The notes below the pieces were generated by a model. That model was not told where the DNA came from, searched no databases, and was given only the letters and a program-made list of their open reading frames with translations. Source: Brienomyrus brachyistius (taxonomy: Eukaryota; Chordata; Actinopteri; Osteoglossiformes; Mormyridae). Taken from it: a stretch of DNA of 64,000 bases. A program made the translations under genes and the position numbers. Where the stretch lies: positions 38,072 through 102,071 of the forward strand of contig NW_026042761.1 of NCBI RefSeq assembly GCF_023856365.1. The letters are read 5' to 3'. This document shows, piece after piece, positions 1 to 7,937 of the stretch. The stretch's first letter is position 1. Each line of letters begins with the position of its first letter.

Positions 1-431
1 ATGCCAATTGTTGTTAAGAGGATCAAAGTCTGCAAAGTAGTATGCAGGGTTTAAGGCCAGAACACAGCATACTCTCCGACAGAAAGCATAAAGTTCACTG
101 GGGGAATTTCTGTGGCCACTGCCTGAACAGCATGTGTGGAGAATGTTTATGAGGGTCGAGCCATGCAGAGCTGCTGGCCCTGGCATGTAATGATGAATCA
201 CAAATCAGTTAAAAATCGGTGCAAATGCATGAAGATTTAAACCGGCTGATGTGGAAAATGAATCACTATTGTAGGAGTACTTCACAGTACTTTAACAGAA
301 AAACTGGTGTAATATTACATTTGATTTCACAATGTGAGTTTGACGTCAGATGTCACTGCGTATCACGTCGACATCGTACGTCAGTTTTTGGTTTTGAGCG
401 AACGCGAGATGATGAATGAATTTGAAACTGA
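1..431. other. Unassigned sequence
   Basis: No family recognised on either strand. The short open frames here (for example 219-419 on +) have no recognisable motif and recur only because the whole unit is repeated. The last part of every preceding unit (9712-9860) runs seamlessly into this segment and is equally uninformative. Confidence 0.5.
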
Positions 432-726
432 GGACGGCACAGTGGTTAGTGCTGGCTTCGGTCCAGGGCCCTTTCTGTGTGGAGTTCGCATGCTCTCCCC
501 GTTTTCGCCGGGGACTCCAGGTTCCTCCCACGGTCCAAAAGCATGCAGGATAGGTTGACTGGTGAGTCTAAATTGGCCCTGTAGTTGTGTGAGTGTGTGC
601 GACCTGCGGTGTGTAGGTGACTGCCTGGGCTTGGTTCCTGTCTGCGCCCCTTGTTCCCGGGATAGGCTCCGGTCTCCCCCGCGATCTCAGTTGGGATTAA
701 GTGGTTTCAGAAAATGGATGGATGGA
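432..726 (+). mobile_element. L2-tailed retroposon (SINE/LINE 3' end), plus strand
   Basis: Begins with a GGCACAGTGGTTAG segment typical of the tRNA-like head of these elements. It continues through the characteristic GTGTGGAGTTCGCATG, TCCTCCCACGGTCCAAA and GATAGGCTCCGG blocks and ends in a TGGATGGATGGA tail. The head lacks a clear B box, so it is 5'-decayed. No convincing target duplication is visible. The family (3' ends of L2-clade LINEs and SINEs that borrow them, common in fish) is from established knowledge. The open frames 334-558 and 562-768 are shadows of it. Confidence 0.82.
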
Positions 727-1128
727 CGCACCGCCCGATCTTCAATTGGCGGTGTGGCAGCATATTAGCTTTCCGGTAATCACAAACGAGGAGGAAACAG
801 CGAGAAAAGCACAGACAAGACATAAACTGCATGCAAACATTGTAATAGACTGATAACATACACAAACAGGTCCACTGGCACCACCGTGAGCTGAGTGAAG
901 ATTATTAAAAGGGCAAAGCACGCTAAAAAGCTGCACATGCAAACCTTAGCTTATTTATTTGATTTATTTTTTTTTATTTACTTATTTTGATTTGGGATTT
1001 TTTTCAACAGTATTTTATTCAAATTCAGTTGCACTGTTCACAACAGTGTCAACAGTTCAGAAAGATAAATATAAGAATATTTTTGAATATATTTGTCTGC
1101 AGCTCATTCTGCAAAAAATGAGAAAATT
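727..1128. other. Unassigned, AT-rich at its right end
   Basis: Ordinary-composition DNA to about 950, then a T-rich tract (950-1020) of TTTATTT runs. No gene or repeat family recognised. Confidence 0.5.
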
Positions 1129-1192
1129 GTATCGTGAACTCAGAATCGTGAATCGTATCAAATGGTGAGTTGAATGTATCGTTACATCCCTA
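1129..1192. mobile_element. Probable hAT-family transposon end fragment
   Basis: Repeated ATCGTGAA/AATCGTATC motifs end in GTATCGTTACATCCCTA. On the other strand this reads TAGGGATGTAACGATAC, a start I associate with non-autonomous hAT elements of fish. Only one end is present and no target duplication was found, so it is a fragment. The family name is recollection and has not been checked against a database. Confidence 0.4.
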
Positions 1193-1203
1193 GTTCTTAC
1201 AGT

Positions 1204-1600
1204 AGTACTATGGTATGGTGGAGCCACATGACAGGAAGGCAGTACATTGCGAAGTCTGTTAAGAACATCATTCGCACTGAACTGCCCTCCATTGACCAGC
1301 TGTACTTTAACTGCCACAGTAACAAGGTTCAGTCTATAATCCAGGACTCTGACCACCATCCACAAACACTGACTAGCAGATTCATGAACAGCTTCATTCG
1401 CCAAACAATTCAAACCTGCAGCTTTTGCATCCCCTGTAACAGTCATTTCCACGGCAGCTGCACTGTACAGCTGTTACTGCACTTTATCCACCACTGACCA
1501 CGTATCATCCAGTTTTGTCCTGCTTTGTATCGCACTGTTTCTGCACCATGTTGTCTTGTACTCCCTTGTGTTGTTATGCACCATCTGTGTTGTTCTGAGC
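1204..1600 (+). pseudogene. LINE ORF2 C-terminal and 3'UTR fragment (CR1/L2-like)
   Basis: The frame 1204-1497 reads as a decayed tail of a LINE reverse-transcriptase polyprotein. The order is a VWW segment, then SVKNIIRTELPSIDQLY, then KVQSIIQDSDHHPQTL, then TSRFMNSF. This matches the end-of-RT order of L2-type elements as I know it, but with the usual L-PSG-RYRSIR stretch missing between the last two blocks. Downstream GCACTGTTTCTGCACC and TTGTGTTGTTATGCACC resemble the 3'UTR of such elements. Equivalent positions are 11064, 22021, 31864, 41430, 49744 and 59310. Confidence 0.55.
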
Positions 1601-2568
1601 AGTGCCATGATGCAATATTACAAAAAGATCTTGAGGAAATGCAGAGTTCTGGAGGAGATTCTCACAGATCATGGCATGTGTTTATACTGAAGAAACTGTA
1701 CAAATTGCTAGACATAAAACACAGGACTGGCAACTGTGGTACGTTTTAACACCTTGATAAAAAACTTAAAATCCATAGTAAGTAGGACAACCTCATAGAA
1801 CCTTTACTAGTCATTGTTCAGAAGATTAACACGGATTAAAAACCATTACTATGAAAGCACGCTAATCAGTTAAGTTGATTATGTGGAGAGAGAGAAAAAA
1901 AACTGTCTTTGAAAAAGATCAACCATAGAACGAAGCTGCAGCATTGACACCCCCTAGTGGTGATTTGAAGATAGTTCTGTCTGTAGCAGCTAAGCAGTAG
2001 ATTTGGCGTCAGGTGCCATGACAAACTCAGTGCTGCTCGGTTTGAACGGCAGAAGCACAAAAATAAAGGGGGCATCTACTGCACGCCCCCCACCCTTGAA
2101 AATGGTACAAATTATCATGCAACAGTTTTCTTAAGTAAGTCTTTTTGGGCGTCTGCAGAAACCTCCACGATGCGATTGCCCTGATTAAGAAGTGCGCAGC
2201 GGATACAATTTGGGATGCATCGTTCATCCGATTTATTAATATATAATTATTAGTATGTCTATATTATTTTAGAAACGTTACTTGACGAATATTTTTCATT
2301 GAGATTGATTCCCCGTTTAAAATTTTGGTGACACTTCATATTTTTTAAGAGAGACAGACAATTTGACGCATGCAATTTGCAGAAATATGTTGTGCCGCTA
2401 TAAAGTACACAGGCAGCATGACAAACATAAGTACTCACTGAAGCCACGACATACGCCCGGCTGGCCCCAGCGGTACCCCTAAGAAGAAGGCTTTTTTCAC
2501 AACCCACGACCATCACGAGGGCAAAAAAAACTGAATAGCCTAGAATTTAGTTAATTACAAGGCACATA
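1601..2568. other. Unassigned sequence
   Basis: No gene, RNA or repeat family recognised. It holds several short open frames on the minus strand (1866-2075, 2027-2227, 2259-2516) without recognisable domains. Confidence 0.45.
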
Positions 2569-2574
2569 TTTATT
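2569..2574 (-). promoter_or_regulatory. Candidate poly(A) signal of the minus-strand hAT-like gene
   Basis: AATAAA on the minus strand, 167 bases past the stop codon of the last coding fragment (2741). Spacing and strand fit a 3' end for that gene remnant. In copies 2-7 it lies in the loop of a perfect 11-bp inverted repeat. Confidence 0.45.
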
Positions 2575-2740
2575 GGAGCAAGAGCTCTAACATAAAACTA
2601 CTTGTAATTATAAAGTATTATGGCTGTGAACAATGTACAAACAGGCACAGAAAGTAAAATACTCCAAAAATGCAAAGAACCTAAATATTTTTGTTTCCAC
2701 CGATTCACTCTTGATGTGTTAGGAGTCACAGTTCAGTAGC

Positions 2741-3281
2741 CTATTCTTCAGTATCTGCATTTAAGACCACCAACTGCTCTTTCTCCTCCTTCGCTCGTCG
2801 GCTCAGAGTATTGGACTTGGTAAGTAATGTTGCCCTTTTGGTTCCAGCAGCACTCTCTGCTTCCTCTGCCATGTGCTCAGCATCCTTTTGTAAACTCTCA
2901 CATACACTTTCCAGTGAGACTCTCTTCCTCTTGAGTTCCTCAAGTTTTCTTTTTTGCTTTTCGCTCATCTTTCACCTTTGGTCAGAGGCGCTTTGGTTGC
3001 TCCCCCACACACTCTGACATGGTCGCATATAAGCCTCTGTGCAACAACTGTTTCCTCTGATAAGTTGCAGGTCTCCACCTCTATTCGTTCCACTTCGGCT
3101 TGCCCATAGGACAGCAGCAGCAAGTTCTTGCAGAACATCCAGAGGTCAGGATAAGGCCCACTAACTTTTTGATGTAAAAAGACATCAACTTTGGATGGTG
3201 CTGAAGGAATGAAGGATATAAAATCCAAGCCTTTTGCCTCATTGTGCAGGTGATTATCAGACTGCTGGGATATTGCATCAC
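2741..3281 (-). pseudogene. hAT-like transposase-derived gene remnant, last exon
   Basis: Two minus-strand frames abut. The first (3281 down to 2965) encodes a segment with DVFLHQKV, NLLLLSYGQAEVER and ETCNLSEETVVAQRLICD. I recognise this as the C-terminal region of a large uncharacterised animal protein family related to hAT transposases. The second (2968 to 2741, 75 codons) is a Lys/Glu-rich coiled-coil tail starting MSEKQKRKLEELKRKR. The frames overlap by ATGA, so a frameshift separates them. Residues usual after VER (a GFSVNK-like stretch) and about 20 residues before the coiled coil appear deleted. The exon starts after a consensus AG at 3283-3282 in phase 1. It shares the strand of the exons at 3922-4230 and 4629-5007. 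It is not functional as it stands. Family assignment is from memory, and no search was run. Confidence 0.66.
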
Positions 3282-3302
3282 CTGTAATTACATTAATTAC
3301 AG
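3282..3302. repeat. Perfect 9-bp inverted repeat across the 3' splice site
   Basis: CTGTAATTA and TAATTACAG separated by CAT. The left arm contains the acceptor AG of the minus-strand exon starting at 3281. Confidence 0.85.
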
Positions 3303-3532
3303 TAGATTAGATGCAGATCAACAATGTCAATACACAGAATCACATGTAGAATAGGAAAGTGATTTATAACCCAATTTTCCTATGATACCATAAATGTGCA
3401 ATCATTTTAATTTAATCTTGAGATATCTCTAGGCTCATCAAAGAAAATATAACTGGGCTGATGCTTCTTTTCAAACACCAAGAGTCGGTCTTCTAAATAC
3501 TGCTAAAATCTACGTGTTAACACTATTCAGTT

Positions 3533-3842
3533 CAGGGACGGATTATGGGTTGTGTGGGCCCCTGGGTAAAACGTTCGCGAGGCCCCCCCCCCACCACCAC
3601 CACCTGCACCACCACCACAACCACCACAAGTCAAGGGCCCTTGGCAGCCAAACACCCTCCCTATAGGGTCAGGGGACCTTGTAGGCAGAGGATCAAAGAA
3701 TGTAGGCCCTCTAAAATAGACAAACGAAAATACATTGCTGATAAGCGTTGCAAATTGTTTTGGGCTTGGGGCCCACGGGCCCCCTGCACCCCAAGGGCCC
3801 CTGGGCAGCGGCCCCGCTAACCCGGTTTGTAATCCGTCCCTG
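3533..3842. mobile_element. Non-autonomous hAT element (MITE) with 8-bp target duplication
   Basis: Terminal inverted repeats CAGGGACGGATTA and TAATCCGTCCCTG are perfect over 13 bp. Both sides carry the identical 8-bp duplication ATTCAGTT (3525-3532 and 3843-3850), the size made by hAT transposases. The element is 310 bp and has a C run, CCA repeats and GGGCCC-rich ends inside, and no transposase. It sits in the intron (3282-3921) of the minus-strand gene remnant. The proline/threonine-rich open frame 3545-3820 is a shadow of the CCA repeats, and its N-terminus changes between copies with the C-run length. Confidence 0.93.
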
Positions 3843-3921
3843 ATTCAGTTAGATGTGAAAAAAGAAAAGCATAATTTAAAAATAATATTCTGAACTATCC
3901 TATTCTTATCCTATGATTTAC

Positions 3922-4230
3922 CAGCAGATATCCTGCCTGCCAACCGATTCTCCTGCGCAAACTTCTGCATGAGATTTCTCCTTTTCTGCTGGCAGTTATC
4001 TGGCTGGTGTGCATTTTGTTTGGGTCCAAGCACGTCATCTCATGTACAATCGAGTACTTCAGAGGGCATTTATCCAAGGCCTTTTTGCACATTTTTGAGA
4101 GCACAATCTGGCAATTTTTTTTAATCTGAAGGACACCAAGGTCACTTCCACTGCCTTTGGCTCCTGACTGTCTCTGACAAAAAGATGGTTTGTCAAATTT
4201 CCAGAATCTTTCTGCACACTCAGCCCAAGG
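3922..4230 (-). pseudogene. hAT-like transposase-derived gene remnant, penultimate exon
   Basis: An open minus-strand frame runs from 4230 and includes AERFWKFD, SDLGVLQIKKNCQIVLSKM and KCPLKYSIVHEMTCLDPNKM. It then slips to another frame that ends QENRLAGRISAG at a GT donor (3921-3920). Joining 3922 to 3281 keeps phase 1 and gives AGRISAG-DAISQQSD, the continuation expected for the family. An acceptor CAG just before 4211 could start this exon. The frame change near the MHTSQ codons is a lesion, shared by all copies. Confidence 0.62.
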
Positions 4231-4628
4231 TTAACACTACCTCAGCTGTACATATCAAACCAGCTCAAACTCCATGTTATTCACATATTTTTTACTTCAC
4301 AATTGTTTGATACATTTGTATGTAAAGATACCAGTGAATTCACAGAAGTCCCACCTTGATGACAGCCATTCCTATATCCACCTCCTTTGGACTGAGCCAG
4401 AGTTTTTGCCTGTACAACAGCTGTACATGTTGCTACACAACACTTAAACATTCTATTTCCTCAATGAACTATTTTTTTTGCAGCAAAAGCCATGAAGCAG
4501 CAATAAAATCTTTAAAATATGCTTACCAATAAATATGGTTCTCCCATTTAAACACATGTAAAGATAAACCATGGATATTTAAAAATCATGGGTTCGTTAA
4601 TGAGTTTAAATGTTATTGAATGGCTTAC

Positions 4629-5007
4629 CTTAAACTTCTCCAGTAAGTCTTCAGCGGTGGAGTGGCTCATGTACTGTGATCCCAGAACCAGGACTGCACT
4701 CGAGAGCCATTCTCATAATTCACCCAATACCTGACATGCACATCCAGTTGTTTTCTTTTGATGGTCCTGTTCATACTTACGTCAAACATGACAACGAAGC
4801 TCCCTTTTAATATATGGAGCGAGTCCAAATCGCGCAAGAAAAGCGGTTTTATCTTTACCACAAGTGACCCTGCGAGTCAGGGAACATCACCCTGGAGACG
4901 GTGTGAATGTCATCATTGGACGTATAGGAGTGATGTCGGCAAACCGTTTGCAAAGCCCATAGCACTTCTGCTTTCAGTGTGGGTTGAGGAGGATGTACTG
5001 AAGGCAT
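4629..5007 (-). pseudogene. hAT-like transposase-derived gene remnant, upstream exon
   Basis: Three minus-strand frames carry consecutive pieces of one protein. First is 5007-4855, 50 codons with KAEVLWALQTVCRHHSYTS and VMFPDS. Next is a short piece with FLARFGLAPYI. Then 4861-4667 has GSFVVMFDVSMN and KRKQLDVHVRYW. A last shift gives LGSQYMSHSTAEDLLEKFK, ending at a consensus donor AAG|GTAAG (4629/4628). At least three frameshifts are present. The central part of the family, normally some hundreds of residues between this exon and the next, was not found in 4231-4628, so the gene is also internally deleted. Function in the cell: none expected. Confidence 0.63.
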
Positions 5008-5110
5008 TATTTGTCATGGGATCCGGAGACACTGCCAAAACGGGTGTAGGCCTATCTTTAGAGGTTGTACTTATCTCCACTGAATAAACATAAATCTGGG
5101 CTTATTCTAT

Positions 5111-5617
5111 ACTGAACAAAAATATAAACGCAACACTCTTGTTTCTGCTCCCATTTTTCATGAGATGGACTTAAAGACCTACAATTCATTCCAGATACAC
5201 AATATTACCATTTCTCTCAAACATTTCTCACAAATCAGTCTAAATGTGTGATAGTGAGCACTTCTGCTTTGCTGAGATAATCCATCCCACCTCACAGGTG
5301 TGCCACATCAAGATGCTGATCTGACATCATGGGTAGTGCACAGGTGTACCTTATACTGCCCACAATAAAAGGCCACCCTGGAATGTGCAGTTTTTTGCTT
5401 TATTGGGGGTCTGGGGACTCAGAACCGGTCAGTATCTGGTGTGACCACCATTTGCCTCATGCAATGCAACACATCTTCTTCGCATAGAGTTTATCAGATT
5501 GTCAATTGTGGCCTGTGGAATGTTGGTCCACTCCTCTTCAATGGCTGTGCGAAGTTGTTGGATATTAGTGGGAACTGGTACACGCTGTCGTATACGCCGG
5601 TCAAGCACATCCCAAAC
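5111..5617 (-). mobile_element. Tc1-like DNA transposon, 3' end only
   Basis: From the right end of the element inward, 5112 onward reads CTGAACAAAAATATAAACGC after a TA dinucleotide, as at the ends of a widespread fish Tc1-like family. Next come about 300 bp of 3' non-coding sequence and then the transposase C-terminus on the minus strand. The element is broken at about 5617, so the rest of the transposase and the other terminal repeat are missing. Confidence 0.88.
5429..5617 (-). pseudogene. Tc1-like transposase C-terminus (62 residues)
   Basis: The minus frame reads VWDVLDRRIRQRVPVPTN at its start and MRRRCVALHEANGGHTRY before the stop (5429-5431), with no lesion in between. This is the end of a DDE (Tc1/mariner) transposase, just after the catalytic core's last acidic residue region. 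The DNA-binding and most catalytic parts are absent. The plus-strand open frame 5441-5629 is its shadow. Confidence 0.9.
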
Positions 5618-6122
5618 AAGAGCAGCTGACCTGAGAAATAAGAAATAAGCTAAGCTGGAAACCTGGACCCTCCGACCAAGAATGCGTGAAGTACCCTCAG
5701 AAGGTCTACTAGAAGATGTACGTAGAAGACTACTACAGATCAGCTGATCTACACCACAGCAACAGTGATCCTTGAGCTGGAGCCGGACCGTCTTTGAAGA
5801 CTCCGTAAATCTCCGTATAATAATATATATCTACGGGAACGAGAAAGGAGAAAGCAGAGAACAAGAACAAGATTTGTAAATGTAAGATTTGAAGGACCCC
5901 CGGCATGAAAAATAGAATAGTTCTCGTCATTAGTGAACATGTGTCTCGTCATTGTGTATCATGGACAGTAAGAGGGGGATCAATAGAGTGTTGTTATTAT
6001 AACGTCTAAAAAGTCTGTCGATAAATCAATAAGAAAATAAATGAAGTCGTTTTCGCGAACACGCGAACAGGGGCCGGACCGACTGTAGGGGGCGTGGCCA
6101 GAGACAGCCATAGCTGTCAAGT
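5618..6122. repeat. Module of unknown origin between Tc1 fragment and tRNA-like cluster
   Basis: No family recognised. A diverged second version at 16905-17379 starts at the same base but has a different left flank, so the module has its own boundary at 5618. It holds a perfect 14-bp palindrome (5737-5750, AGATCAGCTGATCT) and a 6-bp dyad with 4-nt loop (6052-6067, TTCGCG/CGCGAA). AATAAA lies at 6036-6050. An LTR fragment is one possibility, but no LTR ends were shown. Equivalents start at 15478, 26435, 36278, 45844, 54158 and 63724 (cut). Confidence 0.5.
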
Positions 6123-6220
6123 CTCCCGTTTTGGCCGGGAAACTACTGTATTTTACTTCTCTTTCCCGCCGTCCTCCCGTATTAGTATTTTCCCGTAAAT
6201 CTCCCTTATATTATATAGTT

Positions 6221-6291
6221 GCTGGATAGTGTAGTGGTAAGATCGCCGCCTTTCACACGGGAGACCGGGGTTCGAATCCCGGTTGTGGCCA
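6221..6291 (+). tRNA. tRNA-Glu(TTC)-like sequence 1, copy 1
   Basis: The A box TAGTGTAGTGG (6227-6237) and B box GGTTCGAATCC (6269-6279) match the Pol III consensus exactly. The anticodon loop CTTTCAC (6250-6256) gives TTC (6252-6254). A TTTT run at 6300-6303 could terminate transcription. Stems are imperfect. The acceptor pairs only 4-5 of 6-7 with two wobbles, the D stem has one mismatch, the anticodon stem pairs 3 of 5 and the T stem 4 of 5. The body looks closer to tRNA-Asp than to tRNA-Glu, from memory. It is probably a tRNA pseudogene or tRNA-derived element that could still be transcribed. Confidence 0.55.
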
Positions 6292-6497
6292 AAAATATAT
6301 TTTATATATTTTATATATTTATATTTATATTTATATTATATTTTATATAATTTATATTATTTTATATTTCCTGTCTTAAAATGTAAGGGATACTGGAGCC
6401 TCCCGTTTTGGCCGGGAAACTACCGTATTTTACTTCTCTTTCCCGCCGTCCTCCCGTATTAGTATTTTCCCGTAAATCTCCCTTATATTATATAGTT

Positions 6498-6568
6498 GCT
6501 GGATAGTGTAGTGGTAAGATCGCCGCCTTTCACACGGGAGACCGGGGTTCGAATCCCGGTTGTGGCCA
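6498..6568 (+). tRNA. tRNA-Glu(TTC)-like sequence 2, copy 1
   Basis: Identical over 71 bases to the one at 6221. Its AT tail is 6 bp shorter than the equivalent in copy 2. Confidence 0.55.
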
Positions 6569-6751
6569 AAAATATATTTTATATATTTTATATATTTATA
6601 TTTATATTATATTTTATATAATTTATATTATTTTATATTTCCTGTCTTAAAATGTAAGGGATACTGGAGCCTCCCGTTTTGGCCGGGAAACTACCGTATT
6701 TTACTTCTCTTTCCCGCCGTCCTCCCGTATTATTTTCCCGTAAATCTCCCT

Positions 6752-6787
6752 TATAATATATATATATATATATATATTATATTATAT
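6752..6787. repeat. TA microsatellite
   Basis: An alternating TA tract in front of the third tRNA-like sequence, present in copies 1 and 2 only (16618-16653 in copy 2). Confidence 0.9.
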
Positions 6788-6791
6788 AGTT

Positions 6792-6862
6792 GCTGGATAG
6801 TGTAGTGGTAAGATCGCCGCCTTTCACACGGGAGACCGGGGTTCGAATCCCGGTTGTGGCCA
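6792..6862 (+). tRNA. tRNA-Glu(TTC)-like sequence 3, copy 1
   Basis: Same 71 bases. Its AT tail is followed not by another CTCCCG block but by the 3' end of the minus-strand LINE at 6905. Confidence 0.55.
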
Positions 6863-7403
6863 AAAATATATTTTATATATTTTATATATTTATATTTATA
6901 TTTAAAAGCCTGAGGCGACAGTGGCAAGGAAACTCCCTCTAGCAGGAAGAAACCTTGAGTGGAACCTAGACTCAGAAGGGGACCCCATCCTCCTCTGGGC
7001 GACCAAGGAGCATGAAACTGCATTTACATTGACATTCATTAGAGTTCATATAGTTATAAAGTCCCAGTTGGTTTCATGTAGTTATATCCAGGAGTCCAGG
7101 TGCGGGTTCACACGGTGTAGTCGGCTCGGTATCAGCTCGAAAAAGAGAAGATGGAGAAGAGTTATTGCCCTACACCTAACCGGCAGGACTAAAGCAACTA
7201 TGACAGCCTGCCTAAAAGAGTGACCTGGAAGGAAGCACAGGCATGAGGGTTTACAGAGGTTTTGGCGTCAAGCCACCTCCCATCCACAGCTTAAGTGATC
7301 GGCGAGAGTGGCAGGACGACAGCACCAATCCCCCCTTTCCCCTTCAATCTCAAATAACTATGAACCTCCAGATTTCCCATTCACCTTAGAAAAGAAGATT
7401 TAA

Positions 7404-7739
7404 CTATCCAAAAGACTGGCGAAAGAGGTACATCTTAAGCCTTGACTTAAAAGCAGAGATTGTGTCTGAGTTCCGAACACTAATAGGAAGTTTATTCCAT
7501 AGCTGTGGTGCTTTATGAGCAAATGCTCTTCCCCCAAAGGTAATGTTCTTTATTCTGGGTACGGATAGAATACCTCCATCTCGTCATCTAAGTGTATGAT
7601 TCGGAACGCAAATGAGGTCACTCACATACTGCGGTGCAAGACCATTTACAGCTTTATAGGTTAAGAGCAGTGTTTTGTAGTCAACACGAAATCTAACTGG
7701 CAGCCAGTGCAGTGAAGATAAAATTGGGGTAATATGATT
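7404..7739 (-). pseudogene. LINE ORF2 C-terminal domain, one in-frame stop
   Basis: 112 codons beginning NHITPILSSLHWLPVRFRVD, continuing KTLLLTYKAVNGLAPQY, GRAFAHKAPQLWNKLPISVR and ending SRLKMYLFRQSFG before TAG (7404-7406). A TGA at 7584-7586 interrupts it, in the position where this family usually has an LRS-type run. A CGA-to-TGA change is the simplest cause (inference). Confidence 0.8.
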
Positions 7740-7937
7740 ATATGTTTTAGTTTAACTATTGCTAGTAGCGGTTCAATCAATGCTGGGAGCATCGCTGAAT
7801 AATTTTGATGGAACAGGTTCTAGCATACAAGTAGATGAATTTGAAGATAAAATTAAGTACATCAGTTCTGACTGGTTAACCAATATTCAATATTCAAAAT
7901 GTTCTGTTTAATTGAGCATATTTTTGGTCAAAAAGTT

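Larger units (their letters stand above)
6123..6904 (+). repeat. Local tandem array of tRNA-like units, copy 1 (three units)
   Basis: Each unit has an ~85-bp block rich in CTCCCG/TCCCGTA motifs, a short AT spacer, a 71-bp tRNA-like sequence and an AT-rich tail of ATATTTTATAT type. The usual period is 277 bp (6221 to 6498). The second interval is 294 bp because a TA microsatellite has expanded (6752-6787) and one AGT was lost in the CTCCCG block. Confidence 0.92.

Noticed and set aside
1057..1452. 131-codon minus-strand open frame, the longest in each unit
   Set aside because: It is antisense to the LINE fragment and the hAT end, has no recognisable domain, and recurs only because the unit is repeated.
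3545..3820. Proline/threonine-rich small protein
   Set aside because: It is translation of CCA repeats inside a MITE, and its N-terminus changes with a C-run length difference.
4781..4786. Splice donor GTAAGT inside the exon on the minus strand
   Set aside because: It lies within the in-frame FDVSMN motif, so it is more likely coding than a real intron start.
4758..5087. 109-codon plus-strand open frame
   Set aside because: It overlaps, antisense, the better supported hAT-like exon with family motifs on the minus strand.
6221..6291. Functional tRNA-Glu gene
   Set aside because: The acceptor and anticodon stems pair too poorly by hand folding. It is reported as tRNA-like only.
6123..6904. 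CRISPR-like regular repeats
   Set aside because: The 277-bp periodic units are tRNA-like with identical AT tails. There are no short repeats with unique spacers, and the window is eukaryotic.
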